This document shows positions 50,701 through 62,840 of a stretch of 64,000 bases of DNA, piece by piece. Origin of the DNA: Echinococcus granulosus (Eukaryota > Platyhelminthes > Cestoda > Cyclophyllidea > Taeniidae). Location: positions 124,001 through 188,000 of the forward strand of contig NW_020170438.1 in the NCBI RefSeq assembly GCF_000524195.1, in the 5' to 3' direction. Position numbers and translations under genes: made by a program. Below the pieces are notes generated by a model. That model did no database searches. It saw only the letters and a program-made list of their open reading frames with translations, and was not told where the DNA came from. The stretch's first letter is position 1; every line of letters begins with the position of its first letter.

Positions 50701-53700
50701 TTTTTTGCTTTTTTATAGCCTCATTTTACCTGGAGACTGGGTCAGTCACGCATGACATTTATTTATAGTGTAAATGGAATGATATACAACTGTTTTATGC
50801 ACATTCATGTCTTTGGCCTCGCTCACGAATAAAGAAATGCTGTAGAGGCCGTACCGTGGGCAGTCTGAAGTGGCAAGTTTGTCCCATTTAACGCTAACCG
50901 TTGCTGCGCTTCTCGTCTATCAAGATAACAATCGCCAGTAGAATGCGGCTAGAGCACAATGAGATGACGCATGAAGACTTTTTGCATTGCAAATGCATAA
51001 AACTCGACATCATGGGCATCTAATCGTAGGTGCCCAAGCGTCCGAACAGCGTTTATGTGGCGATGGTACACTTAGTCGCTTAGCAGCAAAACATTTGAAT
51101 GTTGTGCCTGAAGAAGGCGACGTTTCTGACAATGATGGTTCGTTATCACTCTATTTCTGTGTACAAACATTAGGCACGTGAAATGCCTGATCATAGACGA
51201 CTGATCGACGTATAACCTGTCACCATGGTCTGGCACAGGATGCGAATGTTCCCATGGGTGAGGTGAGCAAAATACCTTAATCGTAATTTAAAAGCGCTGA
51301 CCCACAACACATCTTGAGAGGTTTTCCAGCTTTTATGAAGAGGCAAATTAAGCCATCCTTTTTTCCGCTTTAAATCCATTTACCAGTCGTAATTTGAGCT
51401 TCAGAAACATTTCATAAATGTAAAAAGCGACTTTGGGGAGGTAAACGGTTTTCAGTTCATGAAAAATACCCCACTGCGTTTTTTTATTGGCTCGTGCATT
51501 TTGCTTCAAATTAAATATCCATTGTGGCTACTTACAAGAAATATTAAATTTTCTCTAAAGGAATGCTAATTTTTACCTTCTACTGACAAATATTACATAA
51601 AAGGACATATTTCATGAGATGCGACGAAGATTGTTAAAGCATTCTCAAATCATTTGCCAACATATACATATTCCGTTTTTCACCCATGGAAAAAGTACTT
51701 TGCCTTTTAGATTTCCCTCTCAATCGGGTTAGAACTCATAACGGACATCATTCCCCCTCGTCTCGAGGTCTACTTCATGCAGTCAGAATCGAAATTTTGC
51801 AATGAATTTGCCTTATTCTTAGCATTTGGCGTTAAGACCCTCTTCAATGCTGTCTGTGTTTGCATTTTAAGCACGGTATGTTCAAAATGACCCAAACCAA
51901 TTCGACAAAATTTCTTGCTCCAAGTTGAATATCGTGATTAAGTACATCAAACTACACGGTTTTATGCAGCGATTGTCAAAACGGCTCTTGTTTGAAACAG
52001 CAGAGATAGGAGGAAGAAAGATAGCAAACAATTAGGTCTAAAGTTGCCATGGAACTTCTTCTCTCTGTCAAATTAACCGTTTCTACGATTTGGTACAAAA
52101 ATGTCTTTATCCGTTCGTAACCTCGTGGTGCTACGGCATCTGTTCCCATTCGATGTCTCATTTTTCTGTTAGAAATTACTCATACCCGTGAGTGGTAGTA
52201 TATCTCAGAACAATGGGACCAGGAAATTTGCGTCTACGTGTAATATGTTTGGCAATTCCTTCATGAATAACTCAAGTTTGGGTGGTACTTTATCATAGCA
52301 ATAGGGAAGGGCTGATTGAGAGTTAGTGAAAACGACGTGGACGGAACCTCACTGTCATGTAGCATTGTCTCTCTCAACTTTTGTGTAGTGTCATTGCCTC
52401 TTCTCGTAAGCACTAGTCTGAGTCCGTCATTGCGGCACAGTCGATACTGTAAAAATCGCTCTCAAGTAAGGGGCGGTAATGCCATGTTTCCAAGTCGGAA
52501 TGAGAAGAGATTTGCTCTCATTTTCATTAATGCATCGTGCAGCTTTAAATGAATACTAGAGTTATTTAATCCTTGCAAATCACCTTGTGAAAATTTTACT
52601 GGCTTTGTACCTGTCGCAGATAGTTACTCTCCTACAGTGAATTTACACGAGGGCTTATGAGCCATTGGGATTGATGACATGAGTGAAGCGTCGTGGCACC
52701 TCTATGGTGACCGAAAGCACGGAGACGGGAAAGTTTGAGTAGACAAGCACACACCCTAGGCAAATATTATCCGCTTAAGTTAATACAAGTGGATAATGTG
52801 GGTCCTTGCAATTAAAGTTATCTTAGACATAAAATGTTCTTTTTTTAGATTTACCGAGCATGGATTCGATGGTCAACGAAACTTGAGTATCATCCAACTC
52901 AGGATCAACAGGAGCAAACTATTCTGATGAAAAGTTGCCTAATGGAGTTCATCAATGTCTTTTTATCCCTTTTTACTGCTATCCTCTTCAGAGCACTCAA
53001 TTATGGCTATCCTGGTCAAAACTCAACGATATTTGAACCGCTTGAAGTGGGTCTTAGTCATTATCTCGTGCATTTAAGTGAACGCGAAAGTGTGAAACCT
53101 GGGCTTAAAGTTGAGCGCACTATAATGCATTCCGTCAATCCCATCATTAATTTTATACGCAAGCTAGACAAAAGAAATTGATTCTTTATTTTCTCTGTAC
53201 CATTTCCATAAATTGGAACCCAAAATATATTAAGCACCTAGCTGTCAAGATTTCTTTAAGATAGATTTGTTGATAGTGTTTTCAAGGGTTTAAAATTTTG
53301 CGCGAATCTAAGTAATACAATCGATGGACCTTATGTCATTCTATTTAGCATATGAGTGTTCTGAATAATGCTTTAAACAACTTTGGAAGTGTTACAAAAG
53401 CATGCAAATCTACAGAAGCTTGGCATCACTCCCTCCAGAGCTTCAGAGGTTTTGGAAATTGTAGAGTTTACTTTGCATATCTATAGTAACGTTATAGTTT
53501 TGTTCACAATTCTAGTGGCCGGTATGGACTGGTCTGTTTGGAATTTTCTACGAAATCTACATTAAATGCACAGTCATTGTCTTCGTGAAGACTGCTACTG
53601 ATTGGCTTCCGTGAGTTTCCCACAATTTCTCTTATCACCGCATCTTCAATGATCACAGCAGTTTTACCTTAATGGTTTTAAAAAAATTAGAGCTGCCAAA

Positions 53701-56700
53701 TTCCTTCCTGAAGGTACGGTAAACCATATCCGTATAACAAATGATGTGCCACAAGCCGTGAGGCCAGAAGTTTTGTGCAATTTATTTCCATTCTTTGATT
53801 ATCAAGGATGACACAGTCAACGAGGCCCACAAGATAAATGCTGTTCTTTCGCGTATGACTTTAAATATCTCGAATATCGAGTCTTCTTGGAGCTGATCAC
53901 ACACAACAGGTCCATCTGGGAACAAACATGCTTTTGATTTCTTCGATCGGGTATTCATGCCATTGTCGTCAAACAGTGTCCTGGAGCAATCTGAAGGTCA
54001 TTATTTGGCATGCTGATCCGCCAAAGAATCAAAAGAAGCCAAATGATCGACGCATTTCAATATCCAATCTCACAAACATTGGTTTGAGGGAAAATTTGAA
54101 TAGACAACAAAAATGTTACCAACCATACGTGGGTCATTCATATAAAACCGCTGCTTTTTGCAAATAATGAGGGGGAAAAGAACAAAGCTTGAAAGTGAAA
54201 GCCTAGTATATTTACTTATCTTATTTAGTAAATTCAAGTATTATGTCTGCCTCTGAAATATCGGTTAAACCATCGCATGACAGTCAGCCTAACTTGCCGA
54301 AATCGGACATTTTCCGGTCGTGGTTGACCACAGTAACCCTCTATTGAGCAACTGCAAGATACAAAGTTGTCTAGGATCAGGCATTCCACGCTAGAAATAT
54401 TTGTCGAAGGGACAAATTGCTATTGCGTCTTGGAATAAAAACCTTCGCAGTCGGGATCTTCGTCCCCAAGGCGAACAACCTACCACCTTTGAAATGCTTA
54501 CATCAATTAGACTGTTACTGAGTGGCTAAAAGTTCGAGCACGATACTTTCTTTTGCCAAAAGTTTTTTGTGCATTTGGATGTTTGTGGACTCTCTACATC
54601 CTGTTAAATGCATATGTCCGTTTACCACTATTGCCTCCATTCTCGATTAACGGTGTGGAAACTGTCCCAGACGATGCCACTTGCGCTGATTGTTTTAATG
54701 CTAATGGAGCATACTGAACTCTTGTCACTGTGCAAGAGTTCCTTCGTAGCATCCTCTTTTTTACATGTTTTCTCAGGGGTCCCGGTTTTGTTTGAACGAC
54801 ACTTGCCCATTGCTCCCAATGATCTCATCTTCTCCTGTAGTATTTTCAGTAAACCATTGCTTTCCAAGTCCTTTATTTTAACGTTAGTACAGAGAAGGCT
54901 TGTAAGAAATTTACCTAACAAGTTATGGAATTTTTAAATGCTATTTTTAGTTAAAATTTATTACTATTGAAGAAGCATAATCGTCCTAGAAGGAAAGGAT
55001 AAACGGTGGATCTGTAAAAATATCACCTAGGAAGCAAAAATTCAATTCTATTCAAGTCCTTTGATATAAGCAAAAATGGCAGGAAAAAATGAGAATCTTC
55101 TTTTTACGCAAAATTTAATTCAGCATCTTTCCCTTTATTTTTACCAGTTTGGGTCAAGTAAAGGAGATTTTAAAAAATAATGTGCGTTCACTAGTCCTCG
55201 GCCGCCAAGCTTCAACACAGAGGGTAGAACTGAGCTTGAGTCCAACCTACAATCACTGTCTCAACAATTTCAACCTGGATCCATCTGGGGGACATTTCCT
55301 CTTTCAACGCCAGTTTGACATGTGTAAGTGGTATCCCTTAACAGATATTGGTACCGATTCCAAGTTGATTTTGATGTGACCTTCTGTCCTTTTTTCCAAC
55401 GGAAACACCCCTGCAGGTATTTTTATCGGATTCGCAGTGATGTTTCTACCTGCATCGTTTACTTGGATACTTACACTACTGCTTCTGAGCATAGTGACAA
55501 TTCGTGGATTCGCTATCAAAATTACACGTCACATGCAAAGATTATCACCTAAACCGGCTCGATCTATCGGTACGTTTCTTCCCCTCTGTCGGTTTCTCCT
55601 CCAAATGTGAAGGTATACAGATCAATCAGGGCGAAGCATCTAGTCAAACTTTGAGTTGTTTGTGCATGAAAATAGATTGTCATTAGGTACTGATACTTTC
55701 ATCGTTCTTTTGTTTGGCTTGAGTATTAATTAATGTCTCTATCCACGACTTTCGCTGATCGTCTGTTCTGCATACCTATTCACTCCTCCAGCCATTCAAA
55801 CATCCGCTTGTCAACTCAACTACTTCTTCATTCACTCATTAAAACACATCAAAGAGAAGCAATAAGTGCCTATTAATTAGCTGGTAGGCATTCAACTTTT
55901 CATAAATTTGCCTTTTTAATAATATGGATGATCATAGTTCTTAATAAACGTTAAAGTACAAGAATTCAAACTTATTCACCATCCCAAAGTTTTTTAAGTA
56001 TTTTTTTCCAGATTTTATTGCTGATCCATATTACAAAATTTTCGTAGTTTATCAATACTTTTAAAACCAATATCTATCTAGCCGAGCCCAATTTTTTTCT
56101 GTTGTTGTAGTAAGGCGAAATCAGTTTTGGCATTTTTTTCTTTTTTTCATAATATTAGGAATGTGGATGTGGCTTCTTCTCGGTATCAATTCATTCGCCA
56201 TCTTGACCAATGTGAGTTACAGATGTGACACATGCTACCCTCAAAAATGTTTCGATTAAAGGCACGTCCGATCCTTTAAAAGCTCACATGAAAAAAAAAC
56301 ATAAGTGTGTAGAAACTCCCTCCCCACTTGGCCTTCGCTTACACTTATAAGCTTACTCCTCAGCGTTTTACTGCTACCTGTGAAGCATTGTTGCTGACAT
56401 GCCATTACGTACGTTTTGGTTTCACCGTATGGCCAGGTTTCCCTACAAGCAATGGTTGAGTCTAGAGAATCCCGGCAATCCCTCTCGGTGTATTTCTTTA
56501 CTTCAATGCAGCATTCAACTCAACTGCCCCGATCGAAGGCAGAATGCAGTGCGCCAAATTCTCAAAATTCGTGGACACTGTTTAGTGTACACAGTATCCA
56601 CATAAACATTTGCATCATGTACAAGTTTGCACCGCCAAGTTATGCAAAAATCAGGTGCTTTACGAATTTGTTATTCTGATCTTAGTGGTGACGGCTGAGG

Positions 56701-57623
56701 CTGTAGACCCAAATCAAAATTTTAAAAGAGAAAGGGTAAAAAAGGTATCCTCAAAGTATGGCAGTTTTCTTCGGGAAATAGCCACTCCACCCAATATGTT
56801 TGGACGGAAAGGAGACCGATCTATGCACCGAAATAGCAACGTCAAACCCTTTTCTTCCCATTAAAGTCTTACAAGATTTTTTAATTCTCTCTTCAAACAG
56901 GCCTGTCTCATCGCATTCGCTAGTGAATTTGTCAACAAGCTTGTGTACCAGTTCTATTATTCACCTAATGGGAGCATGATGGGATACACCAATTTCTCCC
57001 TCTCCTACATGGACGTCAATCAGTTCGAAATCTCGGAGGAGGACAAAGGGCTGCTGAATGGATTAAAATATTGCAGGTCAGCCGAAAACATTTTGTAGTT
57101 TTAAATCAGAAACATAAACAGTGGAGTGATAAGAGAACTTTTATAACAATAATTGCGTCCTGCTTGCTGAAAATTCCCTTTTTATATTACGATTTGTACA
57201 AAATGAAGATACTTTGGTTACCGGGAACCACCAGATAGCACAAATCCCTACAGCCTAACTTCAGTGTTCTGGCACATACTTGCGGCCAAGTTCATCTTCG
57301 TTTTTATTTTTATGGTGAGTTTTCCGAATTTTACTCAAAAAATTGTGGTATTTTACATTACACCACAATCCACGCCTAAAGTCAAATAGTAGCGCTCAAA
57401 GTAGGTTAGAAAAACAAGCAATTACAAACACTTTTTCGGTGATTTTATAACAAACTGGCAATTGATCACTCTTAATGAACCAACTTTTAATCGTTTTTTT
57501 TATTTCTTCCCTCAATATTTCAAGCTTTCCGTTACGCTAATCAACTGGCTACTGAGTTGGCTCATTCCCTGTGCACCTCGTCGGTTAGGAAACACCAATT
57601 CGATTTGTCGAAAAAATATTTAA
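38774..57623 (+). CDS. Anoctamin (TMEM16 family) protein lacking canonical Ca2+ ligands
   Basis: Anoctamins are dimeric ten-helix Cl- channels or lipid scramblases. Exons seen: 38774-38899, 42291-42443, 45869-45977, 46791-46892, 47043-47125, 47274-47411, 48336-48595, 48904-49046, 49304-49402, 50607-50636, 51711-51875, 52849-53046, 53516-53610, 55148-55323, 55417-55569, 56159-56211, 56901-57076, 57209-57314, 57525-57623. From 45869 onward phases agree throughout. The second exon ends in phase 0 and the third starts in phase 2, so at least one exon in 42,444-45,868 is missing. Family marks include FFDGIRQVDYVIAF, LIFAKLHVKWETL, ATFPLHE, RDYFGEKVAFGFAWI, a Cys-rich loop before FFDNPASVF, IYRAWIRWSTKLE, FNLDP, YYSPNGSMMGY and YFGYREPPDS. 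About 820 residues are visible. Helix 6-8 positions that bind Ca2+ in TMEM16A look replaced. The 30-nt exon and its weak donor (GTTCGG) are the least certain piece. The ATG at 38774 is provisional. Confidence 0.94.
44890..45615 (+). repeat. Direct repeat in anoctamin introns, copy A
   Basis: This segment resembles 49680-50345 block by block in the same order: AGCTAATGGTCTCAACC, GAAGTGTCAAGCACT, TTTCTCTCGATTCGTAAA, GAAATAGCTTG and AAAGGATC. It lies in the intron before the exon at 45869. There is no intact coding frame. It looks like an old dispersed element or a local duplication, and divergence is substantial. The edges are approximate. Confidence 0.7.
49680..50345 (+). repeat. Direct repeat in anoctamin introns, copy B
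   Basis: Partner of 44890-45615, in the intron between exons 49304-49402 and 50607-50636. Matching blocks include CAAATGGTCTTAACAGCAAG, GATGGAAGTGTCAAGCACTG, TTTCTCTCGATTTGTAAATG, GAAATAGCTTGCC and CGAAGGATCCAGTATG. Open frames over it (49461-49856 plus, 49986-50231 minus) show no motif and are not conserved in copy A. The edges are approximate. Confidence 0.7.
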
Positions 57624-60600
57624 AACCAGGTTGGTTCTTAAACGCGTTTGACTATGTGGAAATAGCAAATAATTTTCTTAAAGATATTTTGACTAAAGTG
57701 CTTCCAAGAGTATAGTTAAGTCATTTGTTGAGATGATAAATGACTGTTGCATTTTTGGTCTCCTTCTATCCCCTACCTCCATAACGCAGCTACATCTAGG
57801 CCGACTAAATTTGCAAATAGCTTTGGAGCAACACTAGGTTTTGATGGGTTTTCGTTGATACTTTGGAAACGACAGGCACTGGGCAACAGGTCCATTTAGA
57901 GATCGTTGAATGAGCCTACTGACAACAATGCTAACTAACGTTGCAAAAGCACTCAGGTTCCGGTGACTGAGTCGGCGGAAGCTCAAAATGAAGAAGTACT
58001 GGGAGTGTTTTCACATTCCCGTTTTGCATTGTGTTTGAGTGATTAGAGGAACGACTTAAAAGATCTGTGGAAGATAGCTGAACAGAAACTGTGGTTAATG
58101 AGCCGAATGCAAAGATTAGATACCTTCAAGTGCTGAAAGAAGTGGAGGATGTCTTTATCCTTTGACATCTGGTTAAATAAATGTGTGTGGAAAATTCTGC
58201 GCAATGTTTTGGCAGACCAAAACAATATTATACCACTGTAAAATTGCCAGATTCTCTAAATGAGGGGGATTAGGGAAAAATCCAAGGAAGAAATTCTGGT
58301 GATTTAGTCCCGGTCTCTTCTTTAATGACTACTACAAGTTATTAACATTCCACACTTTAAGTAATGCTATAATATATTCTGCTTTTTCTGTAGAATTAGC
58401 AAATGGATTCTTTTCCAAAACTTAATCACTGACCGAATCCGATGGTTCGCGTGGAAGCGCTATGAATTGATTTAAACCCCTTTGGAATCAGGCCTTGCAT
58501 TCGCTAATTAAACCCTTTGATGTATTTTGTACATAGCGTTGACATACAAAACAATTTCATCCTTTCTTCCATTAAAATAATAACACGGTGGTTTGATATT
58601 TGTTTTATTGCATGGTTAACCTCGCCCAAGTCCTTCCTGAAGGAGTGTCAAATAGTGTATATTTGGATAGAATATTATCGTAAGTTGAAAAAGTGAACTT
58701 ATGAATCAGAACGCCACGAAGGCTGAGGGGTATGTACAAACAGCAGATGTCCTGAGTAACACGGCTTTCCTACACAGTATTGTTAGGGATTGGAAAGCGC
58801 ACTAAATTCCTTATTTTAGATACCTATCAAAAAATATGTCAAAATATACACTATTTTGTGAAAATTGTAATTAGGATTGCCCAATTTTCAAACAAATTGG
58901 TCCTAGAATGAATTTTAAGACAACCATTTTTAAGGCATAGGGACGAGATGAGGTAAAATACAAAAGGCACGAGTGCAGTCCACCAGGGATAAACAGTAGG
59001 AATAACCTTAAAATGAAGCTCACATGAGAGATAGATACTGTGCATATCTATTTTTTTCATAAGATTCTTGCATTTGAAACAAATGAATAAGTAACTGAGC
59101 AAGTAAATGACAAAAGCTAAAAGATTTAGCTATTTTTATTACGATTCGACTTAATTTAGCTTCTAAATGGCAAAGATGAACTAGAATTTAGTAGAACTCT
59201 TTGATGACTTTCTTATTTAACTGAATCGCTTTTCTAGGTCAATAAAGCAAAATGTGGGACAGATGAACCAGTTTTATTAAAAGCTCCAAAGGTAGTAAGC
59301 ACATAGGATTCGTAATTCTTCCAGAGTCCGCAAGCCTTATTTTGGCAGGATATTTTAACATCAGAAATGTGGCACTAAAAATGCAAAGACAATCTGTTCG
59401 GGGACAGTCGATGATGAGGTGAAATAAAAAGGACATTTCTTATCACAATTTGTTTGCCGCCGAATAAGTTAGGATGCTCACGAGTACTTTTTACAGATTG
59501 ATAGCCTCCCAAGCTTATGTTATTAGTCAATACGCAGCATTTGAGCGAGACGCATCGTCTTCACTTCTGTCACGACTTTTGCCCTCCAAATGATGTGAGG
59601 GTCAAGCATTAACTTACTTATCCGCATTACGTCAAACACTACCGAAGGTTCCGAATCGTCTAGTTCCGTCACTGATTATGGCACGCAATTCGCTGTTAGA
59701 GGGTCTCCTCTGTCATTGTCCGAATCAAAGTACCTTTCCTTTATCCAAGCTCCTTTCTCAATTCGGAAGCCGAGACAAAATGAATATGTAGAGGCAAGTC
59801 CCAAATCACACCTATCACGTTCGTCAAACCGACATTTCGAGATACTGAATTGCGTTAAAAATAAAAAATACAGTAAAGAATGGAATAAGAGTTTATGTAT
59901 CAGTGGGTCTACACAAGTGCAGATTTCATAATTTATCGAAAAAAAGTTGTGTACTTTCAAAAGTCCTTGCAAATTATAGGGTGATGGAAGCGAGCTGTGC
60001 CAAAAACAAAGGAGATTGTTTTAAAAAAAACTATAAAAACTATAAATTTGATGGGGTTTTAAAAAAAAGTTGCATCTGCACCCACTTCCTTCAGAGTTGA
60101 AATTGCTTTTCACTTTACTATGACAAACAAAATCCTTTTATACATTTGAATGTGGCACTGGAACTTTGCAAATCTCGAGTAAATTGTGACTGCCTAGTTG
60201 GATTGTAGCCCTGACACGGAGATGCACAGAACCAGGGTTCCGATGGCCCCAGATCGTGACAAATAGGCAGTCGATTAGCAACCCCTTGACAGACTATGAA
60301 AATGTCAGCTATAGATGCTGAACGGACAATATTTGTTCAGGGGCTGGCCAAGTTTACCCCAAACTATCGATAACGCGTGTGACTAACTCCGATCTCATTT
60401 TGATCGTTCTAATCTCTCGTTACGAATTGGATCGGATCGATGGGAGGTAAATAAGACTAGAATGTTGGCACTGATGCGCCTAGCGCAAACAATTTGTGTC
60501 AAGATTCGATCACGCCTAAGGGTGTCAATTATTGTAAGATTTTCATATCATTATGATCCTATCTTCCCAAGAAATTAAGCATAAAAAGCCAAAAGTAGTC

Positions 60601-60965
60601 AACACCTCTGATTCTGTGTATTTTTGGTCCACTGAAAAGGGCGCAGGGCAAAAACTCATTGTTATCAATAGATCACACACACACGTTTACGTAGTGGAGC
60701 GAGTGAGTTTAAAAAAGATTGAGAGGGGATGAGAAAATGAAATTGAAAGGTGGGGATAGTTGTGATCTACCCCTTTCATTCGTAACCGGGTTCAGGAACG
60801 AGCGAGCAATCAGGTCGGTTTCGATTGTGAGTAGACTCTTGATGAAGGAAGAAAAAGGGGAGTGGGGAGGATTAGAGGTGAAAATTCAACAGGTCCTAGT
60901 CTCAATTCTCGTCGATTACACGTGTTAGAAAAATAGAAGCGGAAATAATGGATTTTCCTAGATTA
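57624..60965. other. Anoctamin to claudin-like intergenic region
   Basis: The two flanking genes converge here. No gene is firmly supported. The only notable frame is a plus-strand one closed by stops at about 59596 and 59931 (110 codons, rich in Ser, Lys and Asn), reported as a finding. A minus-strand frame of 98 codons overlaps it. No clear poly(A) signal could be tied to either neighbour with confidence. Confidence 0.45.
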
Positions 60966-62840
60966 TCACTGCCGTCGCAAGCGCCAACGACGATGCCGAT
61001 CAACAATCGCCCCTGTCGTCGGACGATAGGAGACCTCAGCGGCTGTGACGGAGAAATTAAAGGTGGTAACTTTTCGACGCAACGCTCCGAGACAACGCCG
61101 GTGGGTGCTTCGCAAGCGTCGGTTGCTATTACTGACACGGAGCGCGCACCAGTGAAGGCAACTAGCCAGTCTCGGCCACCGAGTCTGTCCGAGACGTGCC
61201 AATTCATGGAGGAACTCATCCACCAGCAGAGCAACAGCGGCGGCTATGAACAGCACTCCTCCGCTCCATCCGACGGTGTCCGCGGAACCGTAGTAAACGT
61301 CCCACCGAAGTTGAGGAGATTGGAGGGGACTAACAGTGGTAGCAGGGGCGGCAGCCGTGTGAGACTGATGGGATTCCTGGGTGGGATTTGGGGACGTCTG
61401 GCGTGGATTAAGGAGGTAAAGGTTCGCGTAGCTTCGGTAGATGCCGAATGTGAGGAACGTAGTAAAACCTGCAGCACAGCGGATCCAAGAATCGTCGTTA
61501 CTTAACTTTCAATTAGTAGAAAGCTGATTTAATCTTGGCAGTGCATACAAGTAACTGGAATAAAGCTATTTCCCTGGTAAAAGTAGTACATTATTTCGAA
61601 ACGTCTCAGTAGAGCTGGTCTCCATCTTAGTAATATGGCGTTTCGCCCACTTTCATAGCAACCTGCCCTTCTAAACACTAACAATGAACCTCCTTTCAAC
61701 TTTTTATGCTTCATTAAATCTTCAGGTATAACGAAGGGCGTTGTGTTGATGGTATTGGTAGGCAAAACCGTTTCAAATGAATAAAAATCCCGATTCCTAT
61801 GACCGGGAAGACTACTGTTTTTGATAGCTGGATTTGCAGATGGTTGCCACAGAAGAGGTGGAATGACGTCGGTTTTTGGCAGACCTCAAATTTTAAGTTA
61901 TACATAATGGTCATATGTGGACAGGGGATGGGCTTTAGCATGCTTCTGGAAGCAGTTATTCATACCATAATGCTATGACCCCATACTTTAAGTCCAATTT
62001 TACTAAGAAAGGCTACTAGTATACAAGAAATGCACACTCTGGCAATCGACTAGTCCACAAAACTTTATGCAAGTGAACTCAAACCCCGTTTCCCCTCCCA
62101 CTAAATAGAAATTAATCGTATCACCTTTGTTTCTGTCTAGCAGTATATAATTCAATGAAAGATACGTCATGCTAGAATCAAAAAGAGTGGGGAGCACCTC
62201 GAAGAACGCTTAAAAATAGGGGGTATGGAGTAAAATGGAAGTAATTAATATTTCTAATTAATAGAGCTCATCCTCCTTCGTTCCGTTCCTCTTTATGTCC
62301 TGCTAACCCTTGTGCATGCTAAATAATCTTTATCTATCTAACAACCGAAATGATAAGATGGAAAGATATTGGGAAGCATAGGCCAAATTTTTTTAAGAGG
62401 AAGTACCTTCAGATAACATAATTCGTGGAAATAAAGCATGCATTTTCCTGATACGCACAAACTATTAAATTAAGCTTACTTAGAATCGGAAAATAACGCA
62501 ACGTTTCTGGGAATACCTGCTAGAAAAAATATTTCGCCACTAGAATGAAAGTAGTAGAGGCGTTTGACGAGATTTGATCCAGAGTGTCCGAGAATTGCCA
62601 ATCCAGCGCCTAGTAAACCAACGAGGATTGCGACCAAGAGGATACACGTTGCACCACCCTGCCAACCTACAGAATGAGTGAAAGTGCGTCACCCATTTCC
62701 TACTGATAGCAAAAATATTCCATATTAAAATTCAACGTAAATCATACCATCCGTTTCTGAAATAAAGGGTAGAGTAAGTTCACAGCTCCCGTTCCCGGTG
62801 CTGCACTTTTGCCATAGTCCACGACGTGTTATATTTCCGG
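60966..62840 (-). CDS. Claudin/PMP22-superfamily four-transmembrane protein, 5' exon not located
   Basis: Three minus-strand exons join in frame: 62840-62748, 62666-62517 and 61468-60966 (stop TGA at 60968-60966). The first carries the superfamily signature RRGLWQKCS followed by a second cysteine (GLW-C-C motif of the first extracellular loop). The second carries transmembrane helix 2 (CILLVAILVGLLGAGLAILG), a short basic loop and the start of helix 3 (EIFFLAG). The third completes helix 3 (FTTFLTFGIY), has a long Thr/Pro/Ser-rich second extracellular loop, then helix 4 (GVLFIAAAVALLVDEF) and a basic cytoplasmic tail of about 75 residues ending RRQ. Relatives form junctions or act as channel or receptor accessory subunits; which applies here is unknown. 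Helix 1 and the start codon must lie upstream of 62840. A hydrophobic frame near 63,090-62,990 is a weak candidate. Confidence 0.85.

Noticed and set aside
53383..53565. 60-codon frame just before the anoctamin exon at 53516
   Set aside because: It is in a different frame from the exon. The family match WPVWTGLFGIFYEIY follows the acceptor at 53514-53515 in phase 0.
60948..61505. 185-codon plus-strand open frame, the longest in the right part of the window after EMC1 exons
   Set aside because: It is antisense to the claudin-like last exon, whose minus-strand reading gives helices 3 and 4 and joins the upstream exons in the right phase. The plus frame has no domain and no splice partners.
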